Positions 36,175 through 47,066 of a DNA stretch of 64,000 nt are shown here, in pieces. Both the position numbers and the translations under genes were made by a program. Under the pieces are notes generated by a model. It was not told where the DNA came from, did not search any database, and saw only the letters and a list, made by a program, of their open reading frames with translations. This DNA is from Alphaproteobacteria bacterium. Lineage in GTDB: Bacteria > Pseudomonadota > Alphaproteobacteria > Rhizobiales > Xanthobacteraceae. The first letter of the stretch is position 1, and every line of letters begins with the position of its first letter. Where the stretch lies: the NCBI GenBank assembly GCA_005884765.1, contig VAZV01000147.1:1-64000 (forward strand). Reading direction: 5' to 3'.

Positions 36175-37608
36175 ATGACAGGCATCCAAGCAGCTCCCGA
36201 CACCGTGCATGTTATCGGCGCCGGCCTGGCCGGTTCCGAGGCGGCCTGGCAGCTCGCCAATGCAGGCGTGCATGTGGTCTTGCACGAAATGCGCCCCACC
36301 AGAATGACCGAAGCGCATCGCACCGATTCGCTCGCCGAGCTCGTCTGCTCCAACTCGTTCCGGTCCGATGACGCCGCCAACAATGCGGTCGGGCTGCTGC
36401 ATGCCGAGATGCGACGGCTTGGGTCGCTGATCATGCGCGCGGCCGACGCCAATCAGGTGCCTGCCGGCGGCGCTCTGGCCGTCGATCGCGACGGGTTTTC
36501 CGCTGCCGTCACCAGGGCGCTGCTCGATCATCCCGGAATCGAAATTCAGCGCGGCGAGATCGCAGGCCTGCCGCCCGCGGACTGGGGCAATGTCATCGTC
36601 GCGACCGGTCCCCTCACCTCGGCTTCGCTTGCCGGCGCGATTTGCGAACTCACGGACGAAAACGCGCTGGCGTTCTTCGATGCGATCGCCCCAATCGTAC
36701 ACAAGGATTCGATCGACATGTCGGTGGCGTGGTTTCAGTCGCGCTACGACAAGCTTGGCCCTGGCGGCACCGGCGCCGACTACATCAATTGTCCGCTGAC
36801 CCACGAGCAGTACGATGCTTTCGTCGACGCCTTGATCGCGGGTGAGAAGACCAACTTCAAGGAGTGGGAAACCAACACGCCCTATTTCGACGGCTGCCTG
36901 CCGATCGAGGTCATGGCCGAGCGCGGCCGCGAGACGCTGCGTCACGGGCCAATGAAGCCGGTAGGGCTCACCAACGCGCATGATCCTTTGGCAAAACCCT
37001 ACGCCATCGTGCAGCTTCGCCAGGACAACAAGCTCGGCACGCTCTACAATATGGTCGGTTTCCAGACCAAACTGAAATACGGTCCGCAGCAAAGCATCTT
37101 CCGCACCATTCCGGGGCTCGAGCATGCCGAATTCGTCCGGCTCGGAGGACTGCACCGCAATACTTTCCTGAAGTCGCCCAAACTTTTGGACGCGCAACTG
37201 CGACTGCGCGCGCAGCCGCGGCTCCGCTTTGCGGGGCAAATGACAGGCTGCGAAGGCTATGTGGAATCCGCCAGCATAGGCCTGATCGCCGGCCTCTATG
37301 CCGCCGCCGATGCGAGCGGACAGCCGCTGCCAGCGCCGCCGGCAACCACTGCGCTGGGATCGCTGCTCGGCCACATCACCGGCGGTCATATCGAAACCAT
37401 CGAACAGGGCGGCCGCTCGTTCCAGCCCATGAACATCAATTTCGGGCTGTTTCCGCCGCTCGCCCATCCGCCGACCAAAAAGCCTGACGGTTCGCGGCTG
37501 CGCGGCAACGAGAAGACGATTGCAAAGAAACAGGCGATCAGTGCCCGTGCGTTGTCCGATCTCGATCGCTGGATCGCCGACAACCTACGCTTCGCGGCGG
37601 CGGCGTGA
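36175..37608 (+). CDS. trmFO: FAD/folate-dependent tRNA uracil-54 methyltransferase
   Basis: 477-residue enzyme that methylates U54 of the T-loop using methylene-tetrahydrofolate and FADH2. The FAD fold opens [20 protein letters not shown] near residue 11, then [16 protein letters not shown] and [11 protein letters not shown]. The C-terminal NAD/FAD region ends [25 protein letters not shown] and HITGGHIE. The length is normal. It is followed 7 bp later by the kinase-like gene. Confidence 0.95.
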   Translation: MTGIQAAPDTVHVIGAGLAGSEAAWQLANAGVHVVLHEMRPTRMTEAHRTDSLAELVCSNSFRSDDAANNAVGLLHAEMRRLGSLIMRAADANQVPAGGALAVDRDGFSAAVTRALLDHPGIEIQRGEIAGLPPADWGNVIVATGPLTSASLAGAICELTDENALAFFDAIAPIVHKDSIDMSVAWFQSRYDKLGPGGTGADYINCPLTHEQYDAFVDALIAGEKTNFKEWETNTPYFDGCLPIEVMAERGRETLRHGPMKPVGLTNAHDPLAKPYAIVQLRQDNKLGTLYNMVGFQTKLKYGPQQSIFRTIPGLEHAEFVRLGGLHRNTFLKSPKLLDAQLRLRAQPRLRFAGQMTGCEGYVESASIGLIAGLYAAADASGQPLPAPPATTALGSLLGHITGGHIETIEQGGRSFQPMNINFGLFPPLAHPPTKKPDGSRLRGNEKTIAKKQAISARALSDLDRWIADNLRFAAAA

Positions 37609-37615
37609 GCATCCC

Positions 37616-38743
37616 ATGAAATTACCCAAGGAGGACGCCGCCGCGCTGGTGGCGCGTTGGACCGAAGGGGTGCTGCTCAAGCGCGACGTGTTTTCAACCG
37701 TCGAACGCGGCAGGTTTCGCAGCGACGCCGGCGAGGTCGAAGCAGTATTGCGCCGGCTCGATTTTGTACCGTGGTGGTCCGTCATTCCGGCGCACCATCT
37801 GTTCGCGCGCGAGCGGCGCGCGCTTTCCCTCGCCAAGGGGCTGCACGTCGGCCCCGAGCTGTTATGGGCCGGACGCCGGGCGCTGGTGCGTGGCTTCATC
37901 GACGGCGTGGCGCTGCATCTTGCAAAGCCATTTGGTGATGCCGCCTATTTCCGCTCCGCGAAGCTTGCGCTGCGCCGGCTGCATCGTGCCGGCATCTGCC
38001 ACAACGATCTCGCCAAGGAGCAGAATTGGCTGGTGGGCCGCGACGGCCGCGCCTATCTCACCGACTTCCAACTCGCGGCCTGCTTCAAGACGCGGAACCG
38101 GCTGTTTCGCATCGCGGCTTACGAGGATCTCCGGCATCTGTTGAAGCACAAGCGCAGCTACGCGGCCGACGCACTGACGCCGAAAGAGCGAAAGATCCTG
38201 GCGCGCAAATCGCTGGTCGCCAGTGTCTGGCTCGTGACCGGCAAGAAGGTCTACCGCGCCATCACCCGCGGCCTGTTCAACTTCACCGATCGCGAGGGCG
38301 GCGGCCGTCGACTGGTCAATGACGCGCCGGTACTCGTTGATCTCATCCGGCGAAATCCCGCCGTACGTGATACGGCGATTGTGGCGTTTGCGGATCGCCG
38401 TACCGGCGTCGGGCTCTATGCCTTTGTCGAAGCCGGTCAGGCCGGGCTCGAAGCGCAATTGCGCGACGAGCTTGCGGCCGCGAAAGGCCCAAAACCGCCG
38501 GAACATATCCAGGTGGTTCAGGCACTGCCGCGCGATGCGGCCGGCAAACCTCGTACCGAGATCCTGCAACTCGTCGCAATGAACCAGCTCGACCTGATCG
38601 AGCCGATGATGCGAAGTGACACCGACCGCGCCTTCCTGAAGGGCATCCTGGAGCAGCGGAAGAATTTGCGCGACCGTTTCAACTTCGAGGCGGCCGATTT
38701 CGCGCCGCCTTCTGTAGACGTCGTCACCCGCCAAGGCGGGTGA
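37616..38743 (+). CDS. Kinase-like protein fused to an AMP-ligase C-terminal domain
   Basis: 375-residue protein of two parts. The first ~220 residues resemble a small Ser/Thr kinase-like (RIO/KdkA-type) fold, with the catalytic loop ICHNDLAKEQNWLV near residues 126-139 and DFG-like AYLTDFQLA near 146. From about residue 233 the sequence follows the C-terminal domain of adenylate-forming ligases: VRDTAIVAFADRRTG, LYAFVEAGQ, then the LPRDAAGKPRTEIL motif whose lysine is the catalytic one. Its ATP-binding loop and glycine-rich lid are weak. The last nine residues, including the stop, lie in a family A repeat. The ATG at 37616 is the first after the trmFO stop. Function unknown. Confidence 0.75.
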   Translation: MKLPKEDAAALVARWTEGVLLKRDVFSTVERGRFRSDAGEVEAVLRRLDFVPWWSVIPAHHLFARERRALSLAKGLHVGPELLWAGRRALVRGFIDGVALHLAKPFGDAAYFRSAKLALRRLHRAGICHNDLAKEQNWLVGRDGRAYLTDFQLAACFKTRNRLFRIAAYEDLRHLLKHKRSYAADALTPKERKILARKSLVASVWLVTGKKVYRAITRGLFNFTDREGGGRRLVNDAPVLVDLIRRNPAVRDTAIVAFADRRTGVGLYAFVEAGQAGLEAQLRDELAAAKGPKPPEHIQVVQALPRDAAGKPRTEILQLVAMNQLDLIEPMMRSDTDRAFLKGILEQRKNLRDRFNFEAADFAPPSVDVVTRQGG

Positions 38744-38820
38744 TCCAGTGTTCCGAAGCGCTGGTGACGGAATCGAGACGCTACCGCGTGCTCGATGGCC
38801 GGCATTCGCGGAGAATGACG
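38719..38820. repeat. Palindromic intergenic repeat, family A copy 2
   Basis: Starts with the hairpin TCACCCGCC-AA-GGCGGGTGA followed by TCCAGT and ends with a second hairpin near CATTCGCGGAGAATGACG. It overlaps the 3' end of the kinase-like gene and supplies its stop codon. Confidence 0.8.
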
Positions 38821-38839
38821 GCCAATGTGACGGGGCACC

Positions 38840-39700
38840 CTATCCCTTGAACTCCCGCGATCGCGACACGCGCCATAGCGTCCAAAGGACCTGAAACCTC
38901 GGGGTTACGCGAGGAACGAACGGATCGGCATCGGCACGCGACATCCGCGCCAGATCGCGGCGAACCAGCGCCAGCGGCAGGAAGATCGGCCTCACCTCCG
39001 GCGGAACGTCGGCAAGCAGGGCAAAGGCGGGCTGCAGGTGGCGTTGCGCCTCGCCTATCAACTGATCCAGCGCGGCGCGCACGCTTGGCGTCTGCTTGCC
39101 CGCAAATATTTCCTCGATGTTGCTGCCGTGTTGCTGCAGAACTTGCAGCGGTACGAATAATTGCCGCCGCGAGGCATCGAACGGCAAATTGGCGATCACC
39201 TGAGCAATCCCCTGCGCCAGGCCAGCGTGGCGCGCGAGGTGATCGATCTCAGGGGATTGCCACCCTGCGATCCGCGCGGCGAACAAAAAAAGCGCCGATG
39301 CGGTGTCGTTGATATAGCCTTCCAGCGCCGCCATCGACGGCATCGGATCGTTATAGAGATCGAACTGGTGCTCTTCGATCAGCCGCGTCAGCGGCTCGAC
39401 CGGCAGGCGGAAATGGCGGATCGTCAGCAATAGTTCGGCCGCCACCGGATGGCCCTCGACGTCGCCATGGTCGACGCCCGCGAGCATATCGGTCCACCAG
39501 TGCAAGCGGATTTCGCCGGGCAGCGGCTGGGTTACTTGCTTGCGCACCCTGGAAATCTCGGCGTTGAAAGCATACAGCGCAAGCAGCGCGCGACGCAGAT
39601 CCGATGGCATGAACAACGTGGAAGCGTAGCGGGCAAAATCATGGGTGCGCACCAGATCGGCGCTGAAGCTTTCGGAGCCGCTGGTGTCCGCACCGCTCAT
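38840..39700 (-). CDS. Squalene/phytoene-synthase-like protein, NDUFAF6-type
   Basis: 286-residue protein with the squalene/phytoene synthase fold. LLALYAFNAEISRVRKQV near residues 38-55 is where true synthases have the first Asp-rich motif (DDxxD), and QVIANLPFDASRRQLFVP near 169-186 is where they have the second. Both acidic motifs are absent, so prenyl transfer is unlikely. The closest known analogues are the mitochondrial complex I factor NDUFAF6 and its bacterial relatives. It overlaps the Mth938-domain gene by 4 bp and follows secDF in one operon. Confidence 0.82.
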   Translation of the reverse strand: MSGADTSGSESFSADLVRTHDFARYASTLFMPSDLRRALLALYAFNAEISRVRKQVTQPLPGEIRLHWWTDMLAGVDHGDVEGHPVAAELLLTIRHFRLPVEPLTRLIEEHQFDLYNDPMPSMAALEGYINDTASALFLFAARIAGWQSPEIDHLARHAGLAQGIAQVIANLPFDASRRQLFVPLQVLQQHGSNIEEIFAGKQTPSVRAALDQLIGEAQRHLQPAFALLADVPPEVRPIFLPLALVRRDLARMSRADADPFVPRVTPRFQVLWTLWRVSRSREFKG

Positions 39701-40077
39701 GGCACCGCGATCAAGGCCGCCGCGACGCGCCGCCGCTCGCCGATCATGACGTTATAGGTGCGGATCGCGGGTCCGGTCTGCATGGCGTCCAGGGTGACCC
39801 TTAACGCACGCAACGCGTCGCGAAGCTCGCGTGGCGGCAGCCAGACTTCGGTACCGGTGCCGACGATCAGCGTATCGATGACATTGGACGCCGCGAATAC
39901 CCGATCCAGCGAATATTTGTCGATCTGGCGCGGCGTCGTCACCGGCCAGGCCCAGATCGCATCCGGCAGGCAGAGCAAGGAGCCGCGGTGCGACATCCCG
40001 GCAAACACGAAACCGCCGTTGCCGTAGGCCTCAATCGGTGCCGACCTCGGAAGATGCGGAGCGTCTGTCTTGGGCAT
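39697..40077 (-). CDS. Mth938-domain protein, NDUFAF3-like
   Basis: 126-residue single-domain protein of the Mth938 (DUF498) family. Typical stretches are APIEAYGNGGFVFAGMSHRG, then LLCLPDAIWAW and TLIVGTGTEVWLPP. Human NDUFAF3, a complex I assembly factor, belongs to this family. It is followed with a 4-bp overlap by the NDUFAF6-like gene and preceded by secF at 27 bp. Confidence 0.85.
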   Translation of the reverse strand: MPKTDAPHLPRSAPIEAYGNGGFVFAGMSHRGSLLCLPDAIWAWPVTTPRQIDKYSLDRVFAASNVIDTLIVGTGTEVWLPPRELRDALRALRVTLDAMQTGPAIRTYNVMIGERRRVAAALIAVP

Positions 40078-40103
40078 CGGTTCCCCCTGTTCGGGATCAT
40101 GCC

Positions 40104-41108
40104 CTATTTCTTCGACGGCACGTCCGGGGCATCGGCGCGGTGGGTGCCGACGCCGAGATAGATCAGGATCGGCGCCGCGATGAAGATCGAGGTATACGTG
40201 CCGACCAGCACCACGCCGAACATCATGACTGCGGTGAAGCTGTGGATCGCCTGGCCGCCGAACAACAGCAGCGCCAACAGCGCGAGCGTCACCGTGACGT
40301 GGGTGACGATCGATCGCGACAGTGTCGAATTGATGGATTCGTTGAGCAATTGCGGCATCGGCATTTTCTTGTAACGCCGCAGCATTTCCCGGATGCGGTC
40401 GTAGATCACGACCGTGTCGTTCAACGAATAGCCGAGGATCGTCAACAGCGCGGCGATGCTGGTGAGGTCAAAATCGACCTGCGAAATCGACATGAATCCG
40501 ATTGTCAGCACGATGTCGTGAACGTTGGCGATCATGGCGCCGAGCGCGAACTGCCATTCGAATCGGAACCACAGATAGATCAGGATCGAAAAGATCGCGA
40601 GCATCAGCCCGAGCATGCCGTAGGCCAGGAGTTCGCCAGAAACGCGCGGTCCCACCACCTCGACGCGGCGGTAATCGACGGCATCGCCAAGCGCGCCGCG
40701 AACCTTCTGCACTGCCTCCTGCTGCGCCGCATCACCGCCGGGTTGTTCCGCCACCCGGATCAGCACTTCGTCGGGTCCGCCGAATTGCTGCAACTGGATG
40801 TCGCCGAGACCGAGTGTGGCGAGGGTGGCGCGCATGGCCGCGATATCGGCCGTCCCCGACTTGGCGCGTACTTCCAGGAGTGTACCGCCCTTGAAGTCGA
40901 TACCGAAGTTCAGCCCGTGGGTAAAAAACAGCGTGATCGCAATGATCGAAAGCGCCGCTGAGATCGGAAAGCTGATGCGGCGGAACTGGGTGAAGTCGAA
41001 ATGCGTGTCGTCCGGGACGATGCGCAGCGACGGCAGGATGCCGAGCACACTGACCACGGCCAGCACGGCAATGAGAACGCCGAGAGCAATAAGGACCAAA
41101 TGAGTCAC
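40104..41108 (-). CDS. secF: Protein-export membrane protein SecF
   Basis: 334 residues, six membrane segments. Together with SecD and YajC it supports Sec translocation after SecA. The N-terminal region has FDFTQFRRISFPISAALSI, the periplasmic domain GGTLLEVRAKSGTADIAAM, and the membrane part GYSLNDTVVIYDRIREMLR, all characteristic. It follows secD by about 16 bp. Confidence 0.97.
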   Translation of the reverse strand: MTHLVLIALGVLIAVLAVVSVLGILPSLRIVPDDTHFDFTQFRRISFPISAALSIIAITLFFTHGLNFGIDFKGGTLLEVRAKSGTADIAAMRATLATLGLGDIQLQQFGGPDEVLIRVAEQPGGDAAQQEAVQKVRGALGDAVDYRRVEVVGPRVSGELLAYGMLGLMLAIFSILIYLWFRFEWQFALGAMIANVHDIVLTIGFMSISQVDFDLTSIAALLTILGYSLNDTVVIYDRIREMLRRYKKMPMPQLLNESINSTLSRSIVTHVTVTLALLALLLFGGQAIHSFTAVMMFGVVLVGTYTSIFIAAPILIYLGVGTHRADAPDVPSKK

Positions 41109-41124
41109 GATCGGCTGCTCCGCA

Positions 41125-42723
<1,599 letters not shown>

Positions 42724-42767
42724 CGAATAGACCCGTCACAAAGCGGCGCGGAATAGCGGAATGAAGA

Positions 42768-43124
42768 TCAGCTCGCGGACGTCTCGTCCTTGGCGATTTC
42801 CTTCGCCGGTTCGCCCTTGGCGCGTACGCCCGAAATCATCTGGCGCATCTGCCGCACCCGGACGCCGTCGGAGATTTCGAATTCGATCTGATCGTCGTCG
42901 ACCACTTTGGTCACTTTGCCGACCAGGCCGCCGGACGTGACAACGGTGTCGCCGCGGCGAATGTTCTTCACGAGCTCGGCATGGTCTTTGACCTTCTTCT
43001 GCTGCGGCCGCAGGATCAGGAAATACATGATCACGAAGATCAGCGCGAACGGCAGCAACGACATCAACATGCTGTTGGTGTCGCCGCCGCCCGCGGCCTG
43101 GGCAAACGCAGGGGTAATCAGCAT
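42768..43124 (-). CDS. yajC: Preprotein translocase subunit YajC
   Basis: 118 residues; SecD partner. Start chosen at MLITPAFAQAAGGG (43122-43124). A single membrane segment (SLLPFALIFVIMYFLIL) is followed by RPQQKKVKDHAELVKNIRRG and DTVVTSGGLVGKVTKV, standard for the family. The longer upstream frame is not supported. It is the first gene of yajC-secD-secF. Confidence 0.95.
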   Translation of the reverse strand: MLITPAFAQAAGGGDTNSMLMSLLPFALIFVIMYFLILRPQQKKVKDHAELVKNIRRGDTVVTSGGLVGKVTKVVDDDQIEFEISDGVRVRQMRQMISGVRAKGEPAKEIAKDETSAS

Positions 43125-43306
43125 TCGGACAATCCTCGTGAAACGGGGAATGAACCGGCAATGCCTGCTGGCTGTTGCCGGTCCGGTCAAATTCGCGCGG
43201 ACTATAGCGGCCGCGGTCCCAATTGCAACGCTGGCAGAGCCCTCATTTGCATGGCTTGCGGGACCCTTGCAGGCCCGATAAGGCTGCGCGGTCAGGAACT
43301 TCTCAG

Positions 43307-44278
43307 ATGTCCAGAAAGCCCCGCAAAACCGCAACTGCCGCCCCAGTGCGGCCCGCCGTGCGCAAGCCGCAGCAAGTCGCGACAAAACGCCCTGCGGCGA
43401 AGTCACCCGCGGGCGATACCCCAGAGCGGATCGCGCGCGCATTGGAGGCCATCGCCTTGCATCTATCCGCGACCGCACCTCACGGCCCGGCACCTCATTC
43501 GTTCGGCAACGCCGAGGCCTTTGTCTGGCATCCGGATGGTCGGCTGACGGAGGTCGCCCGCGTCAGCCGCGTCGACCTTGGCCTGCTCAAGGGAATCGAC
43601 CGGATGCGCGACATCCTGATCGAGAATACCGAGCGTTTTGCCGATGGGCTTCCCGCCAACAATGCACTGCTGTGGGGGGCGCGCGGCATGGGCAAGTCTT
43701 CGCTGGTGAAAGCCGTGCATGCCGATATCAATGTCAGCCGCAAGCCGGCCGACCGGCTCAAGCTGATCGAGATTCATCGCGAGGATATCGAAAGCCTGCC
43801 GCCGCTGATGGACCTGCTGCGGGCTTCCGACTTTCGCTTCATCGTGTTTTGCGACGATTTGTCGTTCGACGGCAACGACGCCTCCTATAAATCGCTGAAG
43901 GCGGTGCTGGAAGGCGGCATCGAAGGCCGGCCCGATAACGTCATCCTCTACGCCACCTCCAACCGCCGGCATCTGCTGGCGCGCGAGATGATCGAGAACG
44001 AACGTTCGACCGCGATCAACCCGGGCGAAGCGGTCGAAGAGAAGGTGTCGCTTTCGGATCGATTCGGTCTGTGGCTCGGCTTCCACCGTTGCAGCCAGGA
44101 CGAATATCTCGCGATGGTGAAGGGCTATTGCGGCTATTTCGGCATCAAGCTTGCCGAAGACGAGCTGGAACGCGAGGCGCTGGAATGGTCGACTACCCGC
44201 GGCTCGCGATCGGGCCGTGTCGCCTGGCAGTTCACGCAGGAATTGGCGGGAAGGCTCGGCGTGAGGCTAAAGAGCTAA
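43307..44278 (+). CDS. DUF815 AAA-type ATPase
   Basis: 323 residues. A Lys/Arg/Ala/Pro-rich N-terminal 40 residues precedes the ATPase. Walker A is ALLWGARGMGKSSLVKAV near residue 123, Walker B FIVFCDDLSFDG near 181, and sensor region VILYATSNRRHL near 210. DUF815 members are widespread orphan ATPases. The ATG at 43307 is preferred to earlier in-frame codons. It converges on nlpD with a 4-bp gap. Confidence 0.88.
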   Translation: MSRKPRKTATAAPVRPAVRKPQQVATKRPAAKSPAGDTPERIARALEAIALHLSATAPHGPAPHSFGNAEAFVWHPDGRLTEVARVSRVDLGLLKGIDRMRDILIENTERFADGLPANNALLWGARGMGKSSLVKAVHADINVSRKPADRLKLIEIHREDIESLPPLMDLLRASDFRFIVFCDDLSFDGNDASYKSLKAVLEGGIEGRPDNVILYATSNRRHLLAREMIENERSTAINPGEAVEEKVSLSDRFGLWLGFHRCSQDEYLAMVKGYCGYFGIKLAEDELEREALEWSTTRGSRSGRVAWQFTQELAGRLGVRLKS

Positions 44279-44282
44279 GCGC

Positions 44283-45602
44283 TCACGCCCCGTTGAGGAA
44301 TTGAAGCGGGTCAACCGGCGTAGATCCTTTGCGGATCTCGAAGTGGAGCTGCGGCGACCCCACCTCGCCCGACTGACCCGATTTGGCAATGATCTGGCCG
44401 CGCTTGATCGTGTCGCCGCGCTTCACCAACAGCTCACTCGCATGGGCATATGCGGTGACGTAGCCGTTGGAGTGCCGAACCAGAACCAGATTGCCATAAC
44501 CCTTCAGTTCATTTCCGGAATAGGCGACGACCCCATCCTCGGCCGCCTTCACCGGTGTGCCTTCGGGCACCGCCAGGTTGATACCGTCATTGGACTTGCC
44601 GTTGGTCTTGGCGCCATAGGTCGTGATCACCTTGCCGCGCACCGGCCAGCGGAAGGTCGGCAGCGCGCCGGTTGCTTCACTCGCCTTGACCGGAGCCGCC
44701 GCGGCAGCCGTATCCTCAGGCGTCGGGGTCGCTTGTGCGAGCCGCGCGCTTTGCGGAGAAGCGGATGCTGCGGCCATCTTGGTGGCCGGCGCGGTCGCGA
44801 TGGCGACCGGCTGGACGACGGCCGGCGCCGGCACCGCCGGTGCCACTGCCGCCGTCTTGGCGCCGGGCACCGTCAGCCTGGTGCCGAGCCGAAGTTTCGC
44901 CGATGCGTCAAGATTGTTGGCCTTGGCAAGCTCAGCTACCGAAACGTGATTGTGACGCGCGATGCCGGCGAGCGTATCGCCGGGGTTGACGACGTGAACG
45001 CTTGGCGCGGCGCTTGCGAGCGCAACGGGCTTGGTCGCGGGCGCGACGGGTGCCGCCGCGGTCGTAGTCGCATGTGGAATGATGAGTTGCTGGCCCGGTG
45101 ACAATACCCGCGGGCCCTTGTAGCCATTGGCAGCCAGGATCGCCGCGGGCGTGACGTTGTAGCGGCGCGCCAATACTTCCAGCGTATCGCTGGTGCCGAC
45201 GATAATGGTGCTGCCGTGATTTGGCACGTGTGCCGCAGCGATCGAGCGCGGAGGCACGCTGGCGGTGGTCTCAAGCTGTGGCTGGGTCGGCGGCGCGTAG
45301 GAGGCGAGCCCGCGCCCGCCGCCGGACACGCCCGCGCTGGCGACCGGATAGGATTTGGGTGCCACGACCGCGGGTGGCAGCGGCGAGGAGGACGATTGCG
45401 GGCGGGAATATTGCGGCAATTCGCGCCGTTCGACGGCGGCGGGCGGCACCGAGCCCGTGGCTTCTCCTTGCGAGGCAAAGGGATTTTGCGAGAGCCGGCT
45501 CGACATGTCGGCACTGCAGCCGGCAAGACCAAACGAGATCAGCGCCAGCGCCGCGACATGCGGTACGCGGCGCGAGCCAAACAGCTCGACAATACCGGAC
45601 AT
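44283..45602 (-). CDS. nlpD: LysM/M23 (LytM) lipoprotein, amidase-activator type
   Basis: 439-residue outer-membrane-associated lipoprotein. The lipobox LAGC lies at residues 25-28. Two LysM domains (around residues 132-178 and 202-250) are followed by a LytM domain at 325-437: DGINLAVPEGTPVKAAEDG, VLVRHSNGYVTAYAHASEL and SGQVGSPQLHFEIRKG-like SGEVGSPQLHFEIRKG. The first zinc His/Asp of active LytM peptidases is replaced (NDGIN), as in NlpD/EnvC, so it should activate amidases and not cut peptidoglycan itself. It sits in the pcm-surE neighbourhood. Confidence 0.9.
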   Translation of the reverse strand: MSGIVELFGSRRVPHVAALALISFGLAGCSADMSSRLSQNPFASQGEATGSVPPAAVERRELPQYSRPQSSSSPLPPAVVAPKSYPVASAGVSGGGRGLASYAPPTQPQLETTASVPPRSIAAAHVPNHGSTIIVGTSDTLEVLARRYNVTPAAILAANGYKGPRVLSPGQQLIIPHATTTAAAPVAPATKPVALASAAPSVHVVNPGDTLAGIARHNHVSVAELAKANNLDASAKLRLGTRLTVPGAKTAAVAPAVPAPAVVQPVAIATAPATKMAAASASPQSARLAQATPTPEDTAAAAAPVKASEATGALPTFRWPVRGKVITTYGAKTNGKSNDGINLAVPEGTPVKAAEDGVVAYSGNELKGYGNLVLVRHSNGYVTAYAHASELLVKRGDTIKRGQIIAKSGQSGEVGSPQLHFEIRKGSTPVDPLQFLNGA

Positions 45603-45710
45603 GGTTACTCACTCGTACGCAACAAACTATGATTTTGAGTAAACACCGCCCCAGTAAATAACCGCTTAACCCCCCGAATAAGGTATTGGCCGGACAGCTA
45701 ATCCGCAATT

Positions 45711-46376
45711 TCAGAGTTCGCGGGCAACGCCCGGAAGCGCCGGCACAAAACGCACGTCCACGAGCTCCTTGCGCTCGATCCCGGCGTCGGTTTTGACAAG
45801 CCGCATCAGGGTCTGGGTGCCGTGGTGCGATCCGACCGGCGCAATGAGGATGCCGCCGGGCTCGAGCCGTTCGATGAGGCTTTGGGGGATCTGCTCCATC
45901 GCGGCGGTGACGATGATGCGGTCGAATTGACCGGCGCCCGGTGGAACGTCGAAGCCGTCCCCGAACATCACCTCGACGTTGTCGCAGCCGAGCGCCTCCA
46001 ATCGTGCGCGGGCCGCATCCGCTAGCGTCCGGAAGCGCTCGATCGTCAGCACCTGACCCGCCAGCCGTGACAGGATCGCCGCCTGGTATCCGGAGCCGGT
46101 CCCGATCTCGAGCACCCGGTGCCGCTTCTGCAATTGGAGCTGCTCGGTCATATAGGCCACCACGAAGGGCTGGCTGATAGTCTGCCCACAGGCGATGCCA
46201 AGGGCGCTGTCGCGGTAGGCGTCCTCGCGATCGCCCTCCTCGACGAAGGCCTCACGCGGAATTTCTTCCATGGTGCGCAGCACCGCCTGGTCGCTGATCC
46301 CGCGTCGCCGCAGGGTGAGCTGAAACATCATCTTTTCCGGCGGCGCTTGCCTCAGGGCCATTTCGATCTCACTCAT
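45711..46376 (-). CDS. pcm: Protein-L-isoaspartate O-methyltransferase
   Basis: 221 residues. Repairs isoaspartyl residues in damaged proteins by methylation with SAM. Motifs: [57 protein letters not shown] (SAM-binding) and [24 protein letters not shown]. It lies between nlpD and surE, as in many proteobacteria. Confidence 0.96.
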   Translation of the reverse strand: MSEIEMALRQAPPEKMMFQLTLRRRGISDQAVLRTMEEIPREAFVEEGDREDAYRDSALGIACGQTISQPFVVAYMTEQLQLQKRHRVLEIGTGSGYQAAILSRLAGQVLTIERFRTLADAARARLEALGCDNVEVMFGDGFDVPPGAGQFDRIIVTAAMEQIPQSLIERLEPGGILIAPVGSHHGTQTLMRLVKTDAGIERKELVDVRFVPALPGVAREL

Positions 46377-46679
46377 CTCTCAACAAAATTGATATGTGTT
46401 GATTCCGTTCCAGCCCGGAACCCACTCCGCACATTCCCCGGCGATCCCTCGGCGAACTTTAGATTCGAAAGGACATTAGAAATCCACTATTCTGGTGTGG
46501 TTTCCGTTCAGAAGGTCTCTTGACCCATCTGCGGCGAAGATGAAAATGAAGAGAGCCTCTGAACCCTCACACTAGCCGCAAATCGGTGTGGAGTATCGCT
46601 GGGGCGCGCACCGCCCACTCAAGATTGCGCCGGGTGGCGTTATTTGCGAACCTCAGGGCATGGGCAAGGAACTCACTTG
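46377..46679. other. Intergenic region between pcm and a receiver protein
   Basis: About 300 bp, divergent promoters expected. It contains GTTCCAGCCCGGAAC, a perfect inverted pair with a 5-bp centre near 46407, which could be an operator. I see no RNA gene. Confidence 0.35.
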
Positions 46680-47057
46680 ATGACTGCGACACGGCCGCGC
46701 GCCGGTTCTGTGTTCCTCGTCGAGGACGAGGTCATGATCAGGATGATGGTCGCGGACATGCTGGAAGAGCTTGGTTACCGCGTCGTGGCCGAAGCCGGCG
46801 ACATCGGCGAGGCGATCCGGCTTGCGCAATGCACCGATTTCGACCTCGCCATCCTCGACGTCAACGTCAACGGCAAGGTGATTTCGCCGGTAGCCGATCT
46901 GATCAAGGCGCGCAACCGGCCCTTCATCTTCGCAACCGGCTACGGCTCGTCGGGCCTGCCCGAGGAATACCGCGACCGTCCCTCTCTGCAAAAACCATTT
47001 CAGTTGGAGACCTTGAGCCGGATGATCGACACCGCGCTCAAGGATGCCGCCGCTTAG
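46680..47057 (+). CDS. Single-domain response regulator receiver
   Basis: 125-residue CheY-like protein without an output domain. FLVEDEVMIRMMVADMLEEL carries the acidic pocket, FDLAILDVNVNG the phospho-acceptor Asp near residue 60, and SLQKPFQLETL the conserved Lys. AAGGA at 46666 sets the ATG at 46680. The cognate kinase is not in the window. It converges on surE. Confidence 0.9.
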   Translation: MTATRPRAGSVFLVEDEVMIRMMVADMLEELGYRVVAEAGDIGEAIRLAQCTDFDLAILDVNVNGKVISPVADLIKARNRPFIFATGYGSSGLPEEYRDRPSLQKPFQLETLSRMIDTALKDAAA

Positions 47058-47066
47058 GGCCTGGCG

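Noticed and set aside
35866-37467. 533-codon minus-strand frame across trmFO
   Set aside because: Antisense shadow of trmFO; it also overlaps the DUF1127 gene.
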